Source of the DNA: JBFEYJ01 sp041563315
GTDB lineage: Bacteria; Pseudomonadota; Gammaproteobacteria; Thiohalomonadales; Thiohalomonadaceae
Assembly (NCBI GenBank): GCA_041563315.1
Contig: JBFFNE010000003.1
Coordinates: 1 to 64,000 of the forward strand
Direction: 5' to 3'
Length of the DNA stretch: 64,000 bases
In this document: positions 49,979 through 58,870 of the stretch, piece by piece
How positions within the stretch are numbered: position 1 is the stretch's first letter
How the letters are laid out: each line of letters opens with the position of its first letter
Program-made: the position numbers and the translations under genes
The notes under the pieces: generated by a model
Databases searched by the model: none
Seen by the model: the letters and a program-made list of their open reading frames with translations, nothing else
What the model was told of the DNA's origin: nothing

Positions 49979-50980
49979 TCAGGCAGCGTTCCGGAAGCGG
50001 GATTTATTGCGTGTTTCCCACATGGTTCGGGCCTGTTCCTCGGCCTCTTCACGATCCTTAGCCTTGCCCATGGTATAGAGGGCGATGGCGATGGTGCCGA
50101 TCACTGCCGCTTCGCCATATTCATCCTCCTTTTCTCCACGCCACACGGCAGCCAAGTCGGCCACATTCATTTCATCAGGGCGAACGTGCCGTTTGGCGAA
50201 CATGGCAGGCCACTCCTCATCCTGCATCTTGCCCTCGTGGACGCACTGCAGCAGAACCTCTTGATCAGGGTTGCGTTCGATCTCGCCGCCTTCTCCCTTA
50301 ATTACCGTCATGTGAGGTATGCCCAGCAGCATGCCCGCCTCCTGGTGAGTCGGGCGGTAACCGGGATGAAAGATACCCTGTATCACATTGGGTGCATTGA
50401 ACGGGTTAAGCATACGGGCGATGGTGTGGACCGGAGAGCGCAGGCCGAGCAGGGGGCGCAGCTCGATGATTTGGTGCAGCTTGGGGCTCAGGTATTCCAG
50501 GTCGATGTAGCTGAAGTTACTCTCTTTAATCTGACGAGCTGCCTCTTCCAGGTTCTTGGCCACGGGCACGCCCAACTGCGGGAGCACATCCTTGGTGTAG
50601 AGCCTGCCTGCCGTGTGCCCGCTGGCGCCGTGCATGAAGATGCGAATACCGTTTTCGGCCATTAGCAGGGTTGCGAGAAGATACCATGGGAGGATGCGCT
50701 TTTTGCCGGCATAGGAGGACCAGTCGAGATCGACCGTCGGCAGGTTGGCGGGCAAGTCGAGGTGCTCGCGAATGGCGCGGACTGCTGCGGCGACCTCTTC
50801 CGGCGTCTCCTCCTTGACACGCATCAGCATCAGGTAGGCCCCCAACTGGATAGGCTCAACCTCGTCGCTCATGATCATGCGCATGGATTCATAGGCCTCA
50901 TCGGCGGTAAGTCCACGGGAGCCGTTGCGACCCTTGCCGAGAATGCGTACATACTGTGCGAAAGCGTGTTCCTGGCTCAT
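49979..50980 (-). CDS. TrpD2/YbiB-like phosphoribosyltransferase-fold protein in dsr cluster
   Basis: A 333-residue protein of the anthranilate phosphoribosyltransferase-like (TrpD2, also called glycosyltransferase family) type. Marks are LTADEAYESMRMIMSDEVEPIQLGAYLMLMRVK cut as LTADEAYESMRMIM and QLGAYLMLMRVKEETPEE, then FMHGASGHTAGRLYTKDVLP and LRSPVHTIARMLNPFNA. TrpD2 proteins bind nucleic acid and are not in tryptophan synthesis. The ATG at 50980 has an AGAGGTAATGGC site. It stands between dsrP and dsrN, a position empty in Allochromatium. Confidence 0.82.
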   Translation of the reverse strand: MSQEHAFAQYVRILGKGRNGSRGLTADEAYESMRMIMSDEVEPIQLGAYLMLMRVKEETPEEVAAAVRAIREHLDLPANLPTVDLDWSSYAGKKRILPWYLLATLLMAENGIRIFMHGASGHTAGRLYTKDVLPQLGVPVAKNLEEAARQIKESNFSYIDLEYLSPKLHQIIELRPLLGLRSPVHTIARMLNPFNAPNVIQGIFHPGYRPTHQEAGMLLGIPHMTVIKGEGGEIERNPDQEVLLQCVHEGKMQDEEWPAMFAKRHVRPDEMNVADLAAVWRGEKEDEYGEAAVIGTIAIALYTMGKAKDREEAEEQARTMWETRNKSRFRNAA

Positions 50981-51096
50981 GCCATTACCTCTGGAATCTG
51001 TGGGGGCACCCGGCAGGTTAATCTGCCGGCTAAACCCCATGTATAAGGCCGAATCAGGCTATTTTAAAGCGTTTGGGCTGTTTTCCATAGCCTGCA

Positions 51097-51140
51097 ACGC
51101 AAAACACCAATGCCCCTTGCGGTGACATCGGTGTTTGCGT
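51097..51140 (-). terminator. Long hairpin behind dsrP
   Basis: ACGCAAAACACCAATG (51097-51112) and CATCGGTGTTTGCGT (51126-51140) pair with two small bulges. It is the second hairpin after dsrP and with the one at 51157 may separate dsrP from the TrpD2-like gene on the minus strand. Confidence 0.5.
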
Positions 51141-51156
51141 GTCGATAAATCTAAAA

Positions 51157-51177
51157 GGACAGGACTGTAACCCTGTC
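51157..51177 (-). terminator. Intrinsic terminator of the dsr operon after dsrP
   Basis: On the minus strand GACAGG-GTTACAGT-CCTGTC is followed by CTTTTTAG, immediately after the dsrP stop (51181). The 6-base stem with a T-run fits a weak intrinsic terminator. Confidence 0.6.
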
Positions 51178-51180
51178 TCC

Positions 51181-52386
51181 TTAGTGCGGATCGACGTCTG
51201 CGTCAGCCAGGCTCTCTGGCAGGAAACGCAGGTTTTTCACAGCGACGGTGGTCATGAGGAGGGTGATAGCCACACCGCCGAGACCGAGCAGCACTTCAGC
51301 CAAAGTCGGGCTGTAGTCGTAGAAGGCCGAATTCACTGCGCCTTCGAAGGTGCTGGTCACCTCGTAGCCTGGGAACAACTGCATCGGATAGGCCTGTCCA
51401 CCGATAACGATGACATAGACCAGGGCGAAACCACCAAGGACAACGAGGGTGGAGGCTAAACCAATCATGCCGCGGCTCTTGCCGGTGGCAGGGTGATACA
51501 GCAGTGCAAGCGGTGCCAGGGTGCCGAGCACGAAGTAGCCGAACCAGAACAGCGTGGTGTAGATACCGCCATCCATCAGGATGAAGCGTTCAACACCGTG
51601 ATGCTCAGTGGCATACAGATTGGACACGTGCATGGTGACGACGAAGTAGAGTGTGCCGGCGACAAATACACCCAGCAGGTTCTTCAAGCGCTTCACCATG
51701 GCATCACCCAGCGGACGTTGAGTCCACTTGTAGGTGGTCATCAGTACCAGCAGGAAGATGGCCAAACCGAAGGAGAAGGACATGACGATGAACATCGGCG
51801 CCATGATCGCGGCATCATAACCCTGACGGGCAACCAGGAAACCGAAGATGGAGCCGGTACCAGTGGTCAGAATGAGACGCCAGATGAACGCAAAGAAGCC
51901 GGCTGCAGGGGTGTAGCGGTTCATGCGCTTCTCCATCATCGTCCACAGGTAGACTATAACAATGGCCAGAAAGCCGTTGTAGAGGATGATGTTCCAGGCG
52001 AAGATGGATTTGAAGTTGTAGTGGGTCATCGCCACGATGAGACGGTCAGGACGACCCAGGTCGAGGACCAGGATAGTCAGACCACCGAGCAGCAGGGTGA
52101 TGGCCAACAGGCCGGAGAGGGGGGCCAGCGGTTTGTACATCTTTTTGCCGAACACGGAGCCGATGGAGGCGACGTTGAGCGCCCCTGAGGCTGCCACGAT
52201 CAGGAAGATGGCAAACACGTGTGGCATGCCCCAGACGATCTGGTTGGTCATACCGGTTACCCAGTGGCCGTTGTGCTCCATGTGGTACCACGCGAGAGCG
52301 CCAATCAGGATAACCGCACCGAGAGCAGCAAGCAGACCATAAAATCCCTTGCCAGCCTCAATTTGCGTAAATAGCGTTTTTTTCAT
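51181..52386 (-). CDS. dsrP: DsrP, NrfD/PsrC-like quinone-interacting membrane subunit
   Basis: A 401-residue integral membrane protein with about ten helices of the NrfD/PsrC family. The second helix region has IVWGMPHVFAIFLIVAASGA, and a LLGGLTILVLDLGRPDRL segment is typical of the quinone-binding type. As part of DsrMKJOP it links the periplasmic DsrJO to the quinone pool and to cytoplasmic DsrK during sulfur oxidation. It starts 26 bases after dsrO. Confidence 0.95.
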   Translation of the reverse strand: MKKTLFTQIEAGKGFYGLLAALGAVILIGALAWYHMEHNGHWVTGMTNQIVWGMPHVFAIFLIVAASGALNVASIGSVFGKKMYKPLAPLSGLLAITLLLGGLTILVLDLGRPDRLIVAMTHYNFKSIFAWNIILYNGFLAIVIVYLWTMMEKRMNRYTPAAGFFAFIWRLILTTGTGSIFGFLVARQGYDAAIMAPMFIVMSFSFGLAIFLLVLMTTYKWTQRPLGDAMVKRLKNLLGVFVAGTLYFVVTMHVSNLYATEHHGVERFILMDGGIYTTLFWFGYFVLGTLAPLALLYHPATGKSRGMIGLASTLVVLGGFALVYVIVIGGQAYPMQLFPGYEVTSTFEGAVNSAFYDYSPTLAEVLLGLGGVAITLLMTTVAVKNLRFLPESLADADVDPH

Positions 52387-52412
52387 GCCTATCTATCCGT
52401 TTTATGTCTGTT

Positions 52413-53180
52413 TTAGATTCCGCGATAACGCATGCCGGTGTTCAAGCCAAGATCAGCGCGGACCTGAGTCGTTGCGTGCTCGGCGACAGCCTGGGCGATT
52501 TCGCTATTGGGGTCTTTCAGATCACCAACGATGATAGCTTTGTGACCTTCCGTATTGCACGCCTCAGCACAGGCGGTAGTGCCTTCACCGGCATCCAGCT
52601 TGTGGACACAGAAGGTGCAGGACTCAACTGTGCCCTTGCCACGAGGTGCGTATGCACGCTGATCTTCAAGTGCCTCATGGATGAAAGAGCGCGCCTTGTA
52701 CGGACAGGCCATCATGCAGTAACGGCAACCGATACAGATGTGCTTGTCGACCAGTACGATACCGTCGGCACGCTTCATGGAGGCGCCGGTGGGGCAGACA
52801 TCAACACAGGGTGGAGTCTCACAGTGTTGACACATCATCGGCAGGGACTGCACATGATCTGTCGCGGTGTTGCGTAACTCGACCTTGCGGATCCACTGTG
52901 CCTTCTGTTTGGCATTGGAATTCTGCTCGTCGCTGCTGCCTTCACCCCAGCCGTTCTCATTCATGCAGCCGGTGACGCAGGCATCGCAGCCCTTGGCACA
53001 TTTATTAGTGTCCACCAGCATACCCCAGCGGACTTCACTGGTGGCTGGTTGGTCTGCAGGACGAGCATGTGCTACGCCGTACAGCATGACGCCAGGAGCC
53101 AGAGTGACACCGGCGGCGAGTTTGGCACTATTGTTCAAAAAATCACGACGTGCCTGATCCGTATGCTTGGTATCGCTCAT
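52413..53180 (-). CDS. dsrO: DsrO, periplasmic iron-sulfur protein
   Basis: A 255-residue ferredoxin-like protein with a twin-arginine signal (QARRDFLNNSAKLAAG). Cysteine groups CAKGCDACVTGC, CQHCETPPCVDVCP, CIGCRYCMMACP and CTFCVHKL can bind up to four [4Fe-4S] clusters as in the NrfC/PsrB family. It passes electrons in the periplasm between DsrJ and DsrP. Its ATG overlaps the dsrJ stop by 4 bases. Confidence 0.95.
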   Translation of the reverse strand: MSDTKHTDQARRDFLNNSAKLAAGVTLAPGVMLYGVAHARPADQPATSEVRWGMLVDTNKCAKGCDACVTGCMNENGWGEGSSDEQNSNAKQKAQWIRKVELRNTATDHVQSLPMMCQHCETPPCVDVCPTGASMKRADGIVLVDKHICIGCRYCMMACPYKARSFIHEALEDQRAYAPRGKGTVESCTFCVHKLDAGEGTTACAEACNTEGHKAIIVGDLKDPNSEIAQAVAEHATTQVRADLGLNTGMRYRGI

Positions 53181-53683
53181 TGGATAGCACCTGTGTTGTT
53201 CTGGTTCTCAGCAAAATTATTCAGTAGCGCAGCCGAGTCGGGCTGATGAACATCTTTCAATGCCTCCATACCCGGGGTAACCAGTGGGTGGAACATCGCT
53301 GATTTTTCCGGGCGAGTCGCATGACACTCGAAGCAGTCAACGCGAACAGCGGCATACTGGTGACAGCTCTTGCAGAAATGTTCACCCTCAGTCTGGCTAG
53401 CCTGTGCCTCTTCCTTTGGCGGAACGTGGCACTCGAGACACGCTTTCAGACTGTACTGCTTGGTGCGAATTCCTTCACGTAGTGCTTCGTCGCGATGTCC
53501 CTTCAGATACTTCATGTGGTTCTTGCGCATCTCATCGGTATCTGCGACACACTGCTCACCCTTGACGGGGGCGGGGATGTTAGGCCCCACGCCGTCTTCC
53601 TGATTGGCAGCACCTGCTGGCGCTGACAAAGTCAGCGCCAGCAGGGCCGGCAGTACGCTGAGAAGCTTGGTTATACGCTTCAT
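53177..53683 (-). CDS. dsrJ: DsrJ, triheme c-type cytochrome
   Basis: A 168-residue periplasmic cytochrome with a signal peptide (LLSVLPALLALTLSAPAGA). Three CxxCH haem sites are seen: CLECH, CKSCH and CFECH. DsrJ is known for unusual haem ligation including a cysteine; a candidate is the single extra cysteine in GEQCVADTDEM. It is overlapped by dsrO and preceded by dsrL with 9 bases between. Confidence 0.95.
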   Translation of the reverse strand: MKRITKLLSVLPALLALTLSAPAGAANQEDGVGPNIPAPVKGEQCVADTDEMRKNHMKYLKGHRDEALREGIRTKQYSLKACLECHVPPKEEAQASQTEGEHFCKSCHQYAAVRVDCFECHATRPEKSAMFHPLVTPGMEALKDVHQPDSAALLNNFAENQNNTGAIQ

Positions 53684-53692
53684 GACGTCCCC

Positions 53693-55681
53693 TTATTCAC
53701 CCATACCCATATCAATGTACCCGGTCGGGCAGACATCGGCGCAGATGTGGCAACCGATGCACTTGGAGTAATCGGTGTACACGTAACGGCCGGTGGTAGC
53801 CTCAGCCTTCGGAGTTTTCTTGACAGCCTCTTGCGGGCAGAAGATGACGCAGTTATCGCACTCGAAGCACATGCCGCAGCTCATGCAACGTTTGGCTTCG
53901 GCGATGACCTCTTCCTCACCCAGCGGAACCAGACGCTCCTGGAAGTTACCGATAACGTCATCCGAGCTAACCGCTATGTGCTGGCGCTTGTGACGCGGCT
54001 CATCCTTGAAGTGGCCAAGGAACAGTTCGTCAGCGGAGATGATTTCACTGTGTGAACGGTCTTCGTAGTTGTGTACGGCAAAGTCAGCCTCCGAGGTACC
54101 GCGAAGACCCAGGTCGATCTCCTTGGCGAAGCCCTCTTCCTTGATGATCTCCTCTTTGGTCATCGTGTGGAACTCGGAGGGCGTGTGCTCGGTTTCACGC
54201 AACTTGGTCAGCAGGTCCCAGTGGTGTACATCGACCTTCGGACGGTTCTTCAGCTCTTCATTATTCAGGTAATGGTCGATGCTGTCAGCGGCGATAGAGG
54301 CTTGACCAATGGCGGTGGTCAGCAGGTGCGGACGCACGATGTCGCCGATGGCAAAGTAGCCAGGCTTACCGGGAACCTGAAAGTTCTTGTCGGCATCGAT
54401 AAGGCTACGCTCGTTGGCGAAACCTTCCATGCCGGCCCAGTCACCGGTTTGGCCGATGGCGGCAACGATGAGCTCAGCATCGACCACGAATTCGGAACCT
54501 TCAATCGGGGTAGAGCCATCCTCTTCAAGACGGACAACTTTCAGGCCGGTAGCGCGACCGTCTGCACCCTTGATGACTTCAACCGGGCTCAGCTGACCGA
54601 CGATCTCGACACCTTCGCTGGTGGCATCTTCAATTTCGTGCTGGGCGGCAGGCATTTTCTCGACAGGAGAGCGGGAGATCAGCATGACCTCGGCGCCTTC
54701 ACGAATCGCCGTAGCAGCAACGTCGTGAGCGGTCTGGTTGATGATGATGTGCTCAGGACGATCCTTCTCGTTTTCAACGGTGATATGACCCAGGCGGCGG
54801 GCAACGGAGGCAACGTCGATAGAGGTATCACCACCACCGATGACCACAACCTTACCGGTAACGTGCTTCAGGCGACCTTCGTTGAAGGCGGCGAGGAACG
54901 CAACACCGCTGATGCAGTTCATGGCATCAGCACCCGGAACGGGTAGAGCACGACCGGACCAGGCGCCAATGGCGAAGACGACGGCATCGTAGTCCTTCTC
55001 CAGTTGATCCATGGAGACATCGACACCGACTTTGGTTTTGGTGCGAACTTCAACGCCCATATCGGTGATGCGCTTGATTTCGCCGTCGAGGACATCACGC
55101 GGCATACGGTAGCCAGGAATGCCGTAACGCATCATACCACCGAGCTCTTCCTGGGTATCGAACAGGGTAACGCCATGACCCTTGCGACGCAGCTGGTAGG
55201 CCGCCGCCATACCGCCAGGACCACCACCAATGATGGCAACTTTCTTGCCGGTATCGGCACCGACTTCATAGGTGTAGTTGTTGGCCAGGGCCTGGTCACC
55301 GATGTACTGCTCAACGGAATTGATCCCGACGTGGTCTTCGACCATGTTGCGATTACAACCGTCTTCACAGGGAGCCGGGCAAACACGGCCCATGACTGAC
55401 GGGAAGGGGTTGGAGTCGGTGGCGCGACGGAATGCGTATTCCTGCATGGTCATGTCGCCGGTGGGCTTTTCGATACCACGAACGATGTCCAGCCAGCCGC
55501 GAATGTCGTGACCGGAAGGGCAGCTGCCCTGGCAAGGGGGAGTACGGTGTACATAGGTAGGACACTTGTGGGACCAGCTTGACTGGAAGATGTTGTCAGT
55601 CAGGCTACCCCACTCACTGTCGCCGTCTTTAAAAATTCGGAAAGTATGATCTTTCTTCATATCGTCGCTAGAAGTTGCCAT
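53693..55681 (-). CDS. dsrL: DsrL, NAD(P)H-linked flavin/iron-sulfur oxidoreductase
   Basis: A 662-residue GltD-like protein. An N-terminal Fe-S region (HKCPTYVHRTPPCQGSCPSG), FAD motif KVAIIGGGPGGMAAAYQL (about residue 148), a pyridine-nucleotide motif VVVIGGGDTSIDVAS (about 281), and a C-terminal ferredoxin part (CGMCFECDNCVIFCP and CIGCHICADVCPTG) are present. DsrL is the electron partner of DsrAB in sulfur oxidisers and is a marker of the oxidative pathway in DsrL-1-type organisms. It lies 85 bases after dsrK. Confidence 0.95.
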   Translation of the reverse strand: MATSSDDMKKDHTFRIFKDGDSEWGSLTDNIFQSSWSHKCPTYVHRTPPCQGSCPSGHDIRGWLDIVRGIEKPTGDMTMQEYAFRRATDSNPFPSVMGRVCPAPCEDGCNRNMVEDHVGINSVEQYIGDQALANNYTYEVGADTGKKVAIIGGGPGGMAAAYQLRRKGHGVTLFDTQEELGGMMRYGIPGYRMPRDVLDGEIKRITDMGVEVRTKTKVGVDVSMDQLEKDYDAVVFAIGAWSGRALPVPGADAMNCISGVAFLAAFNEGRLKHVTGKVVVIGGGDTSIDVASVARRLGHITVENEKDRPEHIIINQTAHDVAATAIREGAEVMLISRSPVEKMPAAQHEIEDATSEGVEIVGQLSPVEVIKGADGRATGLKVVRLEEDGSTPIEGSEFVVDAELIVAAIGQTGDWAGMEGFANERSLIDADKNFQVPGKPGYFAIGDIVRPHLLTTAIGQASIAADSIDHYLNNEELKNRPKVDVHHWDLLTKLRETEHTPSEFHTMTKEEIIKEEGFAKEIDLGLRGTSEADFAVHNYEDRSHSEIISADELFLGHFKDEPRHKRQHIAVSSDDVIGNFQERLVPLGEEEVIAEAKRCMSCGMCFECDNCVIFCPQEAVKKTPKAEATTGRYVYTDYSKCIGCHICADVCPTGYIDMGMGE

Positions 55682-55766
55682 TTTTCAGTCTCCTATGCCA
55701 TTAATCTTTAAGTTATCGGTGGGGCACTGCTTGAAGCCGCCAACCTGTGTGTGTGTTCGGAAGTAC

Positions 55767-57359
55767 TTATTCCTGCTCAGCAGCTTCGGGTTCAGGTTCA
55801 TTTTGAGCCTGAAGCGCCTTTTCCTGATTTGAACCGGTCATGACCAGGGATTCACCTACCAGCTGATGGGTACTTACCAGCATGTGCATGGGGAAGTTGT
55901 AGTAGGGAAGTACCTTGGCAAACTGTGCCTTACAGATAGCGCAGATCGCAGCCAGCGTGTTGACGCCGCGATTGTCGACTACCTCTTTGAGTGCCTCCAT
56001 ACGGGGTAGCGCACCCTTGACGCGGATCTCCATCAAGTCATCGGTCAGCAGACCGCCGCCACCGCCGCAGCAGTAGGTCTTTTCCTTGATGCTGTCGGGA
56101 TCCATGTCGACATAGTTATTGCAGCATGCCTTGATCACCTCACGCGGGATCTCGAACTGGCCGCCGGGCCTCGTGCCCATGCGGCTGGCACGGGCCACGT
56201 TGCACGAGTCGTGGAAGGTGACAGTGCGATGATCATTGGCAGACTTGTCGAACTTGAGTTCGCCCTTTTGAATGAGGTCGTGGGTAAACTCGCAGATGTG
56301 CATCGGCTGTGGCACGTTCGGGTCCAGCTGCTTTTGCAGTTTCTGCGCGTACTCATCGCTCGGATCCGCGCCGGCACCAACACCGGTGAGGGTGTTCCAG
56401 AAGGAGTAGGCGACACGCCAGGCGTGACCACACTCACCGACGATCACGCGTTTGACACCCAGCTCCAGGGCCGCTTCACGGATGCGCTCGGCAACGACCT
56501 TCATGTTGCTGTAGGAACCGATGAACATGGAGAAGTTGGCGGCTTCGGCAGCGTGGGAGCTGAGGGTCCAGCTCACGCCCGCCTCATGGAACACCTTGGC
56601 GTAACCCATCAGGCCATCGATGTGTGGCTCGGCAAAGAAGTCGGCTGACGGGGTGATCAACAGGACATCAGCGCCCTTGACATCCAGCGGAATCTCTACC
56701 GGCAGACCAGTATCCTCCTGGATCTCTTCGGCGAACTCTGCCAGGGTCGCTATCAGTGCCGGGCCGGGCAGGCCGAGGTTGTTGCCCACTGTCTGGACTT
56801 TACCCAGAATCTCGTTGCAGTACTTCTGGCCGTGACCGACATGATCCATGATCTCACGGGCGGCCATGGAGATCTCGGCGGTGTCGATACCGTAGGGGCA
56901 GAACACGGAGCAGCGACGGCATTGCGAGCACTGGTGGAAGTAGCTGTACCACTCGTCGAGTACTTCGCGGGTCATATCGCGAGCACCAACCAGCTTCGGG
57001 AAGTACTTGCCGGCAAAGGTGAAATAGCGGCGATAGACACTGCGCAGCAGGTCCTGACGGGCCACCGGCATGTTCTTCGGATCCGAGGTGCCCTGGAAAT
57101 AGTGGCACTTGTCAGTACAGGAGCCGCACTTGACGCAGCTGTCCAGGTACACGCGCAAACCGCGGTACTTGCTCAGCAGGTCCCCCATCTTATCGATGGC
57201 TTTCTCTTCCCAGTTATCGACCAGCTCACCAGGGAAGCCCAGTTGCTCCTGGTGGTTCGGCTTGGCGATAAAGGGGCTCAGATGCGCAGTCGCATCGGGT
57301 ATTAGCTTGTTGGGAACAGCTGGGTATTCCCTAAATTCTGGTGTCTGAAAATCGGCCAC
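55767..57359 (-). CDS. dsrK: DsrK, HdrD-like iron-sulfur subunit
   Basis: A 530-residue cytoplasmic subunit at the membrane. Two ferredoxin motifs CVKCGSCTDKCHYF (about residue 75) and CSQCRRCSVFCPYG (about 142), and later cysteine segments (HDSCNVARAS, TYCCGGGGG, CAICKAQF) form the catalytic [4Fe-4S] site of the HdrD/CCG type. It is proposed to oxidise the DsrC-linked trisulfide or reduce its disulfide in the DsrMKJOP complex. It starts 36 bases after dsrM. Confidence 0.95.
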   Translation of the reverse strand: MADFQTPEFREYPAVPNKLIPDATAHLSPFIAKPNHQEQLGFPGELVDNWEEKAIDKMGDLLSKYRGLRVYLDSCVKCGSCTDKCHYFQGTSDPKNMPVARQDLLRSVYRRYFTFAGKYFPKLVGARDMTREVLDEWYSYFHQCSQCRRCSVFCPYGIDTAEISMAAREIMDHVGHGQKYCNEILGKVQTVGNNLGLPGPALIATLAEFAEEIQEDTGLPVEIPLDVKGADVLLITPSADFFAEPHIDGLMGYAKVFHEAGVSWTLSSHAAEAANFSMFIGSYSNMKVVAERIREAALELGVKRVIVGECGHAWRVAYSFWNTLTGVGAGADPSDEYAQKLQKQLDPNVPQPMHICEFTHDLIQKGELKFDKSANDHRTVTFHDSCNVARASRMGTRPGGQFEIPREVIKACCNNYVDMDPDSIKEKTYCCGGGGGLLTDDLMEIRVKGALPRMEALKEVVDNRGVNTLAAICAICKAQFAKVLPYYNFPMHMLVSTHQLVGESLVMTGSNQEKALQAQNEPEPEAAEQE

Positions 57360-57395
57360 GCGATTACCCTCAGTCTTTGTCCTAGTTCGCCTTAA

Positions 57396-58115
57396 TTACT
57401 TATCGAGCTCAGCGGCCCACGGTGCCAGGTGGCGCTTTTCGCGCGGATTATCGACCTGGTTGCGGCTCGGGCTGAAGAATACGCCGGGCGCATGCAGCAG
57501 CTTGCTGATTGGGAAAATGATCATCAGCACAGCAACCAGTGCCAGGTGCAACAGCAGAACCGGGTCTGTAGGCAACGGCTGGATATTGAACTGCAGCAGG
57601 CCAATGAAGAAACTCTTCACAGCAACAATGTCGGTGTGTGCCACAAACTTCATCATCAAGCCACTAGCACCGATACCGACGAGCAGGGCAAGAATCAGGT
57701 GATCGGAAGGGTTGGTGATGTAGCGGATACGCTCGACGAAAATGCGGCGTGCCCACAGTCCCAGCAGACCAGCGACCATGGCAAAACCGGCATACATGCC
57801 GAACGGCTGAATCAGTACTACCCATCCCCATACCGGTTCGATGAAATACCGCAGGTGGCGGAGCAGTACCAGGGCCAGGCCGATGTGGAACATGTAACCA
57901 AACAGCCAAAGCCACTTGTTGCCTTTAAACAGACTTTCAAACAGCGCGACCTCACGGGCCATGCGAAACACCACGCCGCCACGGGTCGTTGGAGCGGGTG
58001 TTGTAGGAATCTTAAGCGGTGCAGGCGTGGTCCAGTATTGGCGAATCTTATAACCAAGACCGGCAATCAGCAGCACAGTCGCTACGTAAAAAAGGAGTGC
58101 ATACAGCACTGACAT
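57396..58115 (-). CDS. dsrM: DsrM, NarI-like cytochrome b subunit
   Basis: A 239-residue membrane protein with about five to six helices. Histidines in MFHIGLALVLLRHLRYFI, SDHLILALLVG, LLLHLALVAVLM and KLLHAPG supply haem b ligands as in NarI/HdrE. It carries electrons between DsrK and quinone. Its start is preceded by GGAGGGTCG and by the dsrC-dsrM hairpin. Confidence 0.94.
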   Translation of the reverse strand: MSVLYALLFYVATVLLIAGLGYKIRQYWTTPAPLKIPTTPAPTTRGGVVFRMAREVALFESLFKGNKWLWLFGYMFHIGLALVLLRHLRYFIEPVWGWVVLIQPFGMYAGFAMVAGLLGLWARRIFVERIRYITNPSDHLILALLVGIGASGLMMKFVAHTDIVAVKSFFIGLLQFNIQPLPTDPVLLLHLALVAVLMIIFPISKLLHAPGVFFSPSRNQVDNPREKRHLAPWAAELDK

Positions 58116-58150
58116 TTATCGACCCTCCGAACTACGGAATTTATCAAGAA

Positions 58151-58171
58151 GGGGGGAGCAGGGCTCCCCCC
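58151..58171 (-). promoter_or_regulatory. Perfect 9-bp hairpin between dsrC and dsrM
   Basis: GGGGGGAGC (58151-58159), AGG, GCTCCCCCC (58163-58171) form a perfect nine-base stem with a three-base loop in the 67-base spacer. On the minus strand it follows the dsrC stop by 11 bases. TTCTTGATAAA comes next, not a long T-run, so it suits a 3'-end stabiliser or partial terminator that leaves dsrC in excess over dsrMKLJOP. Confidence 0.85.
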
Positions 58172-58182
58172 AACACAACGGC

Positions 58183-58518
58183 TTAGATACAGCCGGTCGG
58201 CTTGGGCAGACCAGCAATCTTACAAGCCTGCTTGGCAGGACCGTAGGGGAACAGTTCGTACAGGTACTTGCTGTTGCCCTTTTCTGGCCCAAGCTTCTTG
58301 CCGATAGCTTTGGTCAGAACGCGCACTGCAGGGGCGATCTGATACTCGTCGTAGTACTCACGCAGAAAGTCGATAACTTCCCAGTGTGAATCGGTCATTT
58401 CGACGTTTTCAGACTTGGCAAGCTCAACGCCCACGTCCTTGTCCCACTGGCTCAGATCAACCAGGTAGCCTTCCTCATCAACTTCCAGCTCGCGGCCGGC
58501 AACATTCATAGTAGCCAT
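58183..58518 (-). CDS. dsrC: DsrC, sulfur-carrier protein
   Basis: A 111-residue DsrC with both reactive cysteines of the C-terminal arm, Cys99 and Cys110 in CKIAGLPKPTGCI, ten residues apart, so it is a true DsrC and not a TusE. The helix region YDEYQIAPAVRVLTKAIGKK is also typical. It receives sulfur from DsrEFH and presents it as persulfide or trisulfide to DsrAB and DsrMKJOP. A GAGGAGATAT site precedes the start. Confidence 0.97.
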   Translation of the reverse strand: MATMNVAGRELEVDEEGYLVDLSQWDKDVGVELAKSENVEMTDSHWEVIDFLREYYDEYQIAPAVRVLTKAIGKKLGPEKGNSKYLYELFPYGPAKQACKIAGLPKPTGCI

Positions 58519-58556
58519 ATCAATATCTCCTCGTAGAGTTTTACAATCGGCTAGAT

Positions 58557-58856
58557 TTACAACCAGGCTTGAACCTTGTCGTTTTCACAAGCAAGGTCAA
58601 CAAAGCCGGCATAATCAATCACCTTTACGCCATCCAGCACTTTGTCGGCAATGCCTCGGGCCTTCAAATCAGAACCCAGGGCATATAAGGTGAACTTACC
58701 CATAGCGTCTTTCATTGCTGCGGCAAAAGCACCACCATTAAGAGCGCCATAGACACCATCTTCGATCAGCAGAATTGCACTACCTTCGGCAGCATGTGCC
58801 AGGCAGGCCTCAAGGCTGTTCTTCTCGAAGGGTGATTTGTTTACGGTATGCAACAT
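58557..58856 (-). CDS. dsrH: DsrH, TusB-like sulfurtransferase subunit
   Basis: A 99-residue DsrH/TusB family protein (MLHTVNKSPFEKNSLEACLA). The cysteine Cys18 in EACLAHA is at the place of the conserved TusB/DsrH cysteine; a second is near the end (LACENDK). It forms the DsrE2F2H2 hexamer that feeds sulfur to DsrC. It lies 38 bases before dsrC and 14 after dsrF. Confidence 0.95.
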   Translation of the reverse strand: MLHTVNKSPFEKNSLEACLAHAAEGSAILLIEDGVYGALNGGAFAAAMKDAMGKFTLYALGSDLKARGIADKVLDGVKVIDYAGFVDLACENDKVQAWL

Positions 58857-58870
58857 CTCTATTCCCTCCG

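Noticed and set aside
54071..54946. 291-codon plus-strand frame opposite dsrL
   Set aside because: Shadow of dsrL, whose protein motifs are clear on the minus strand.
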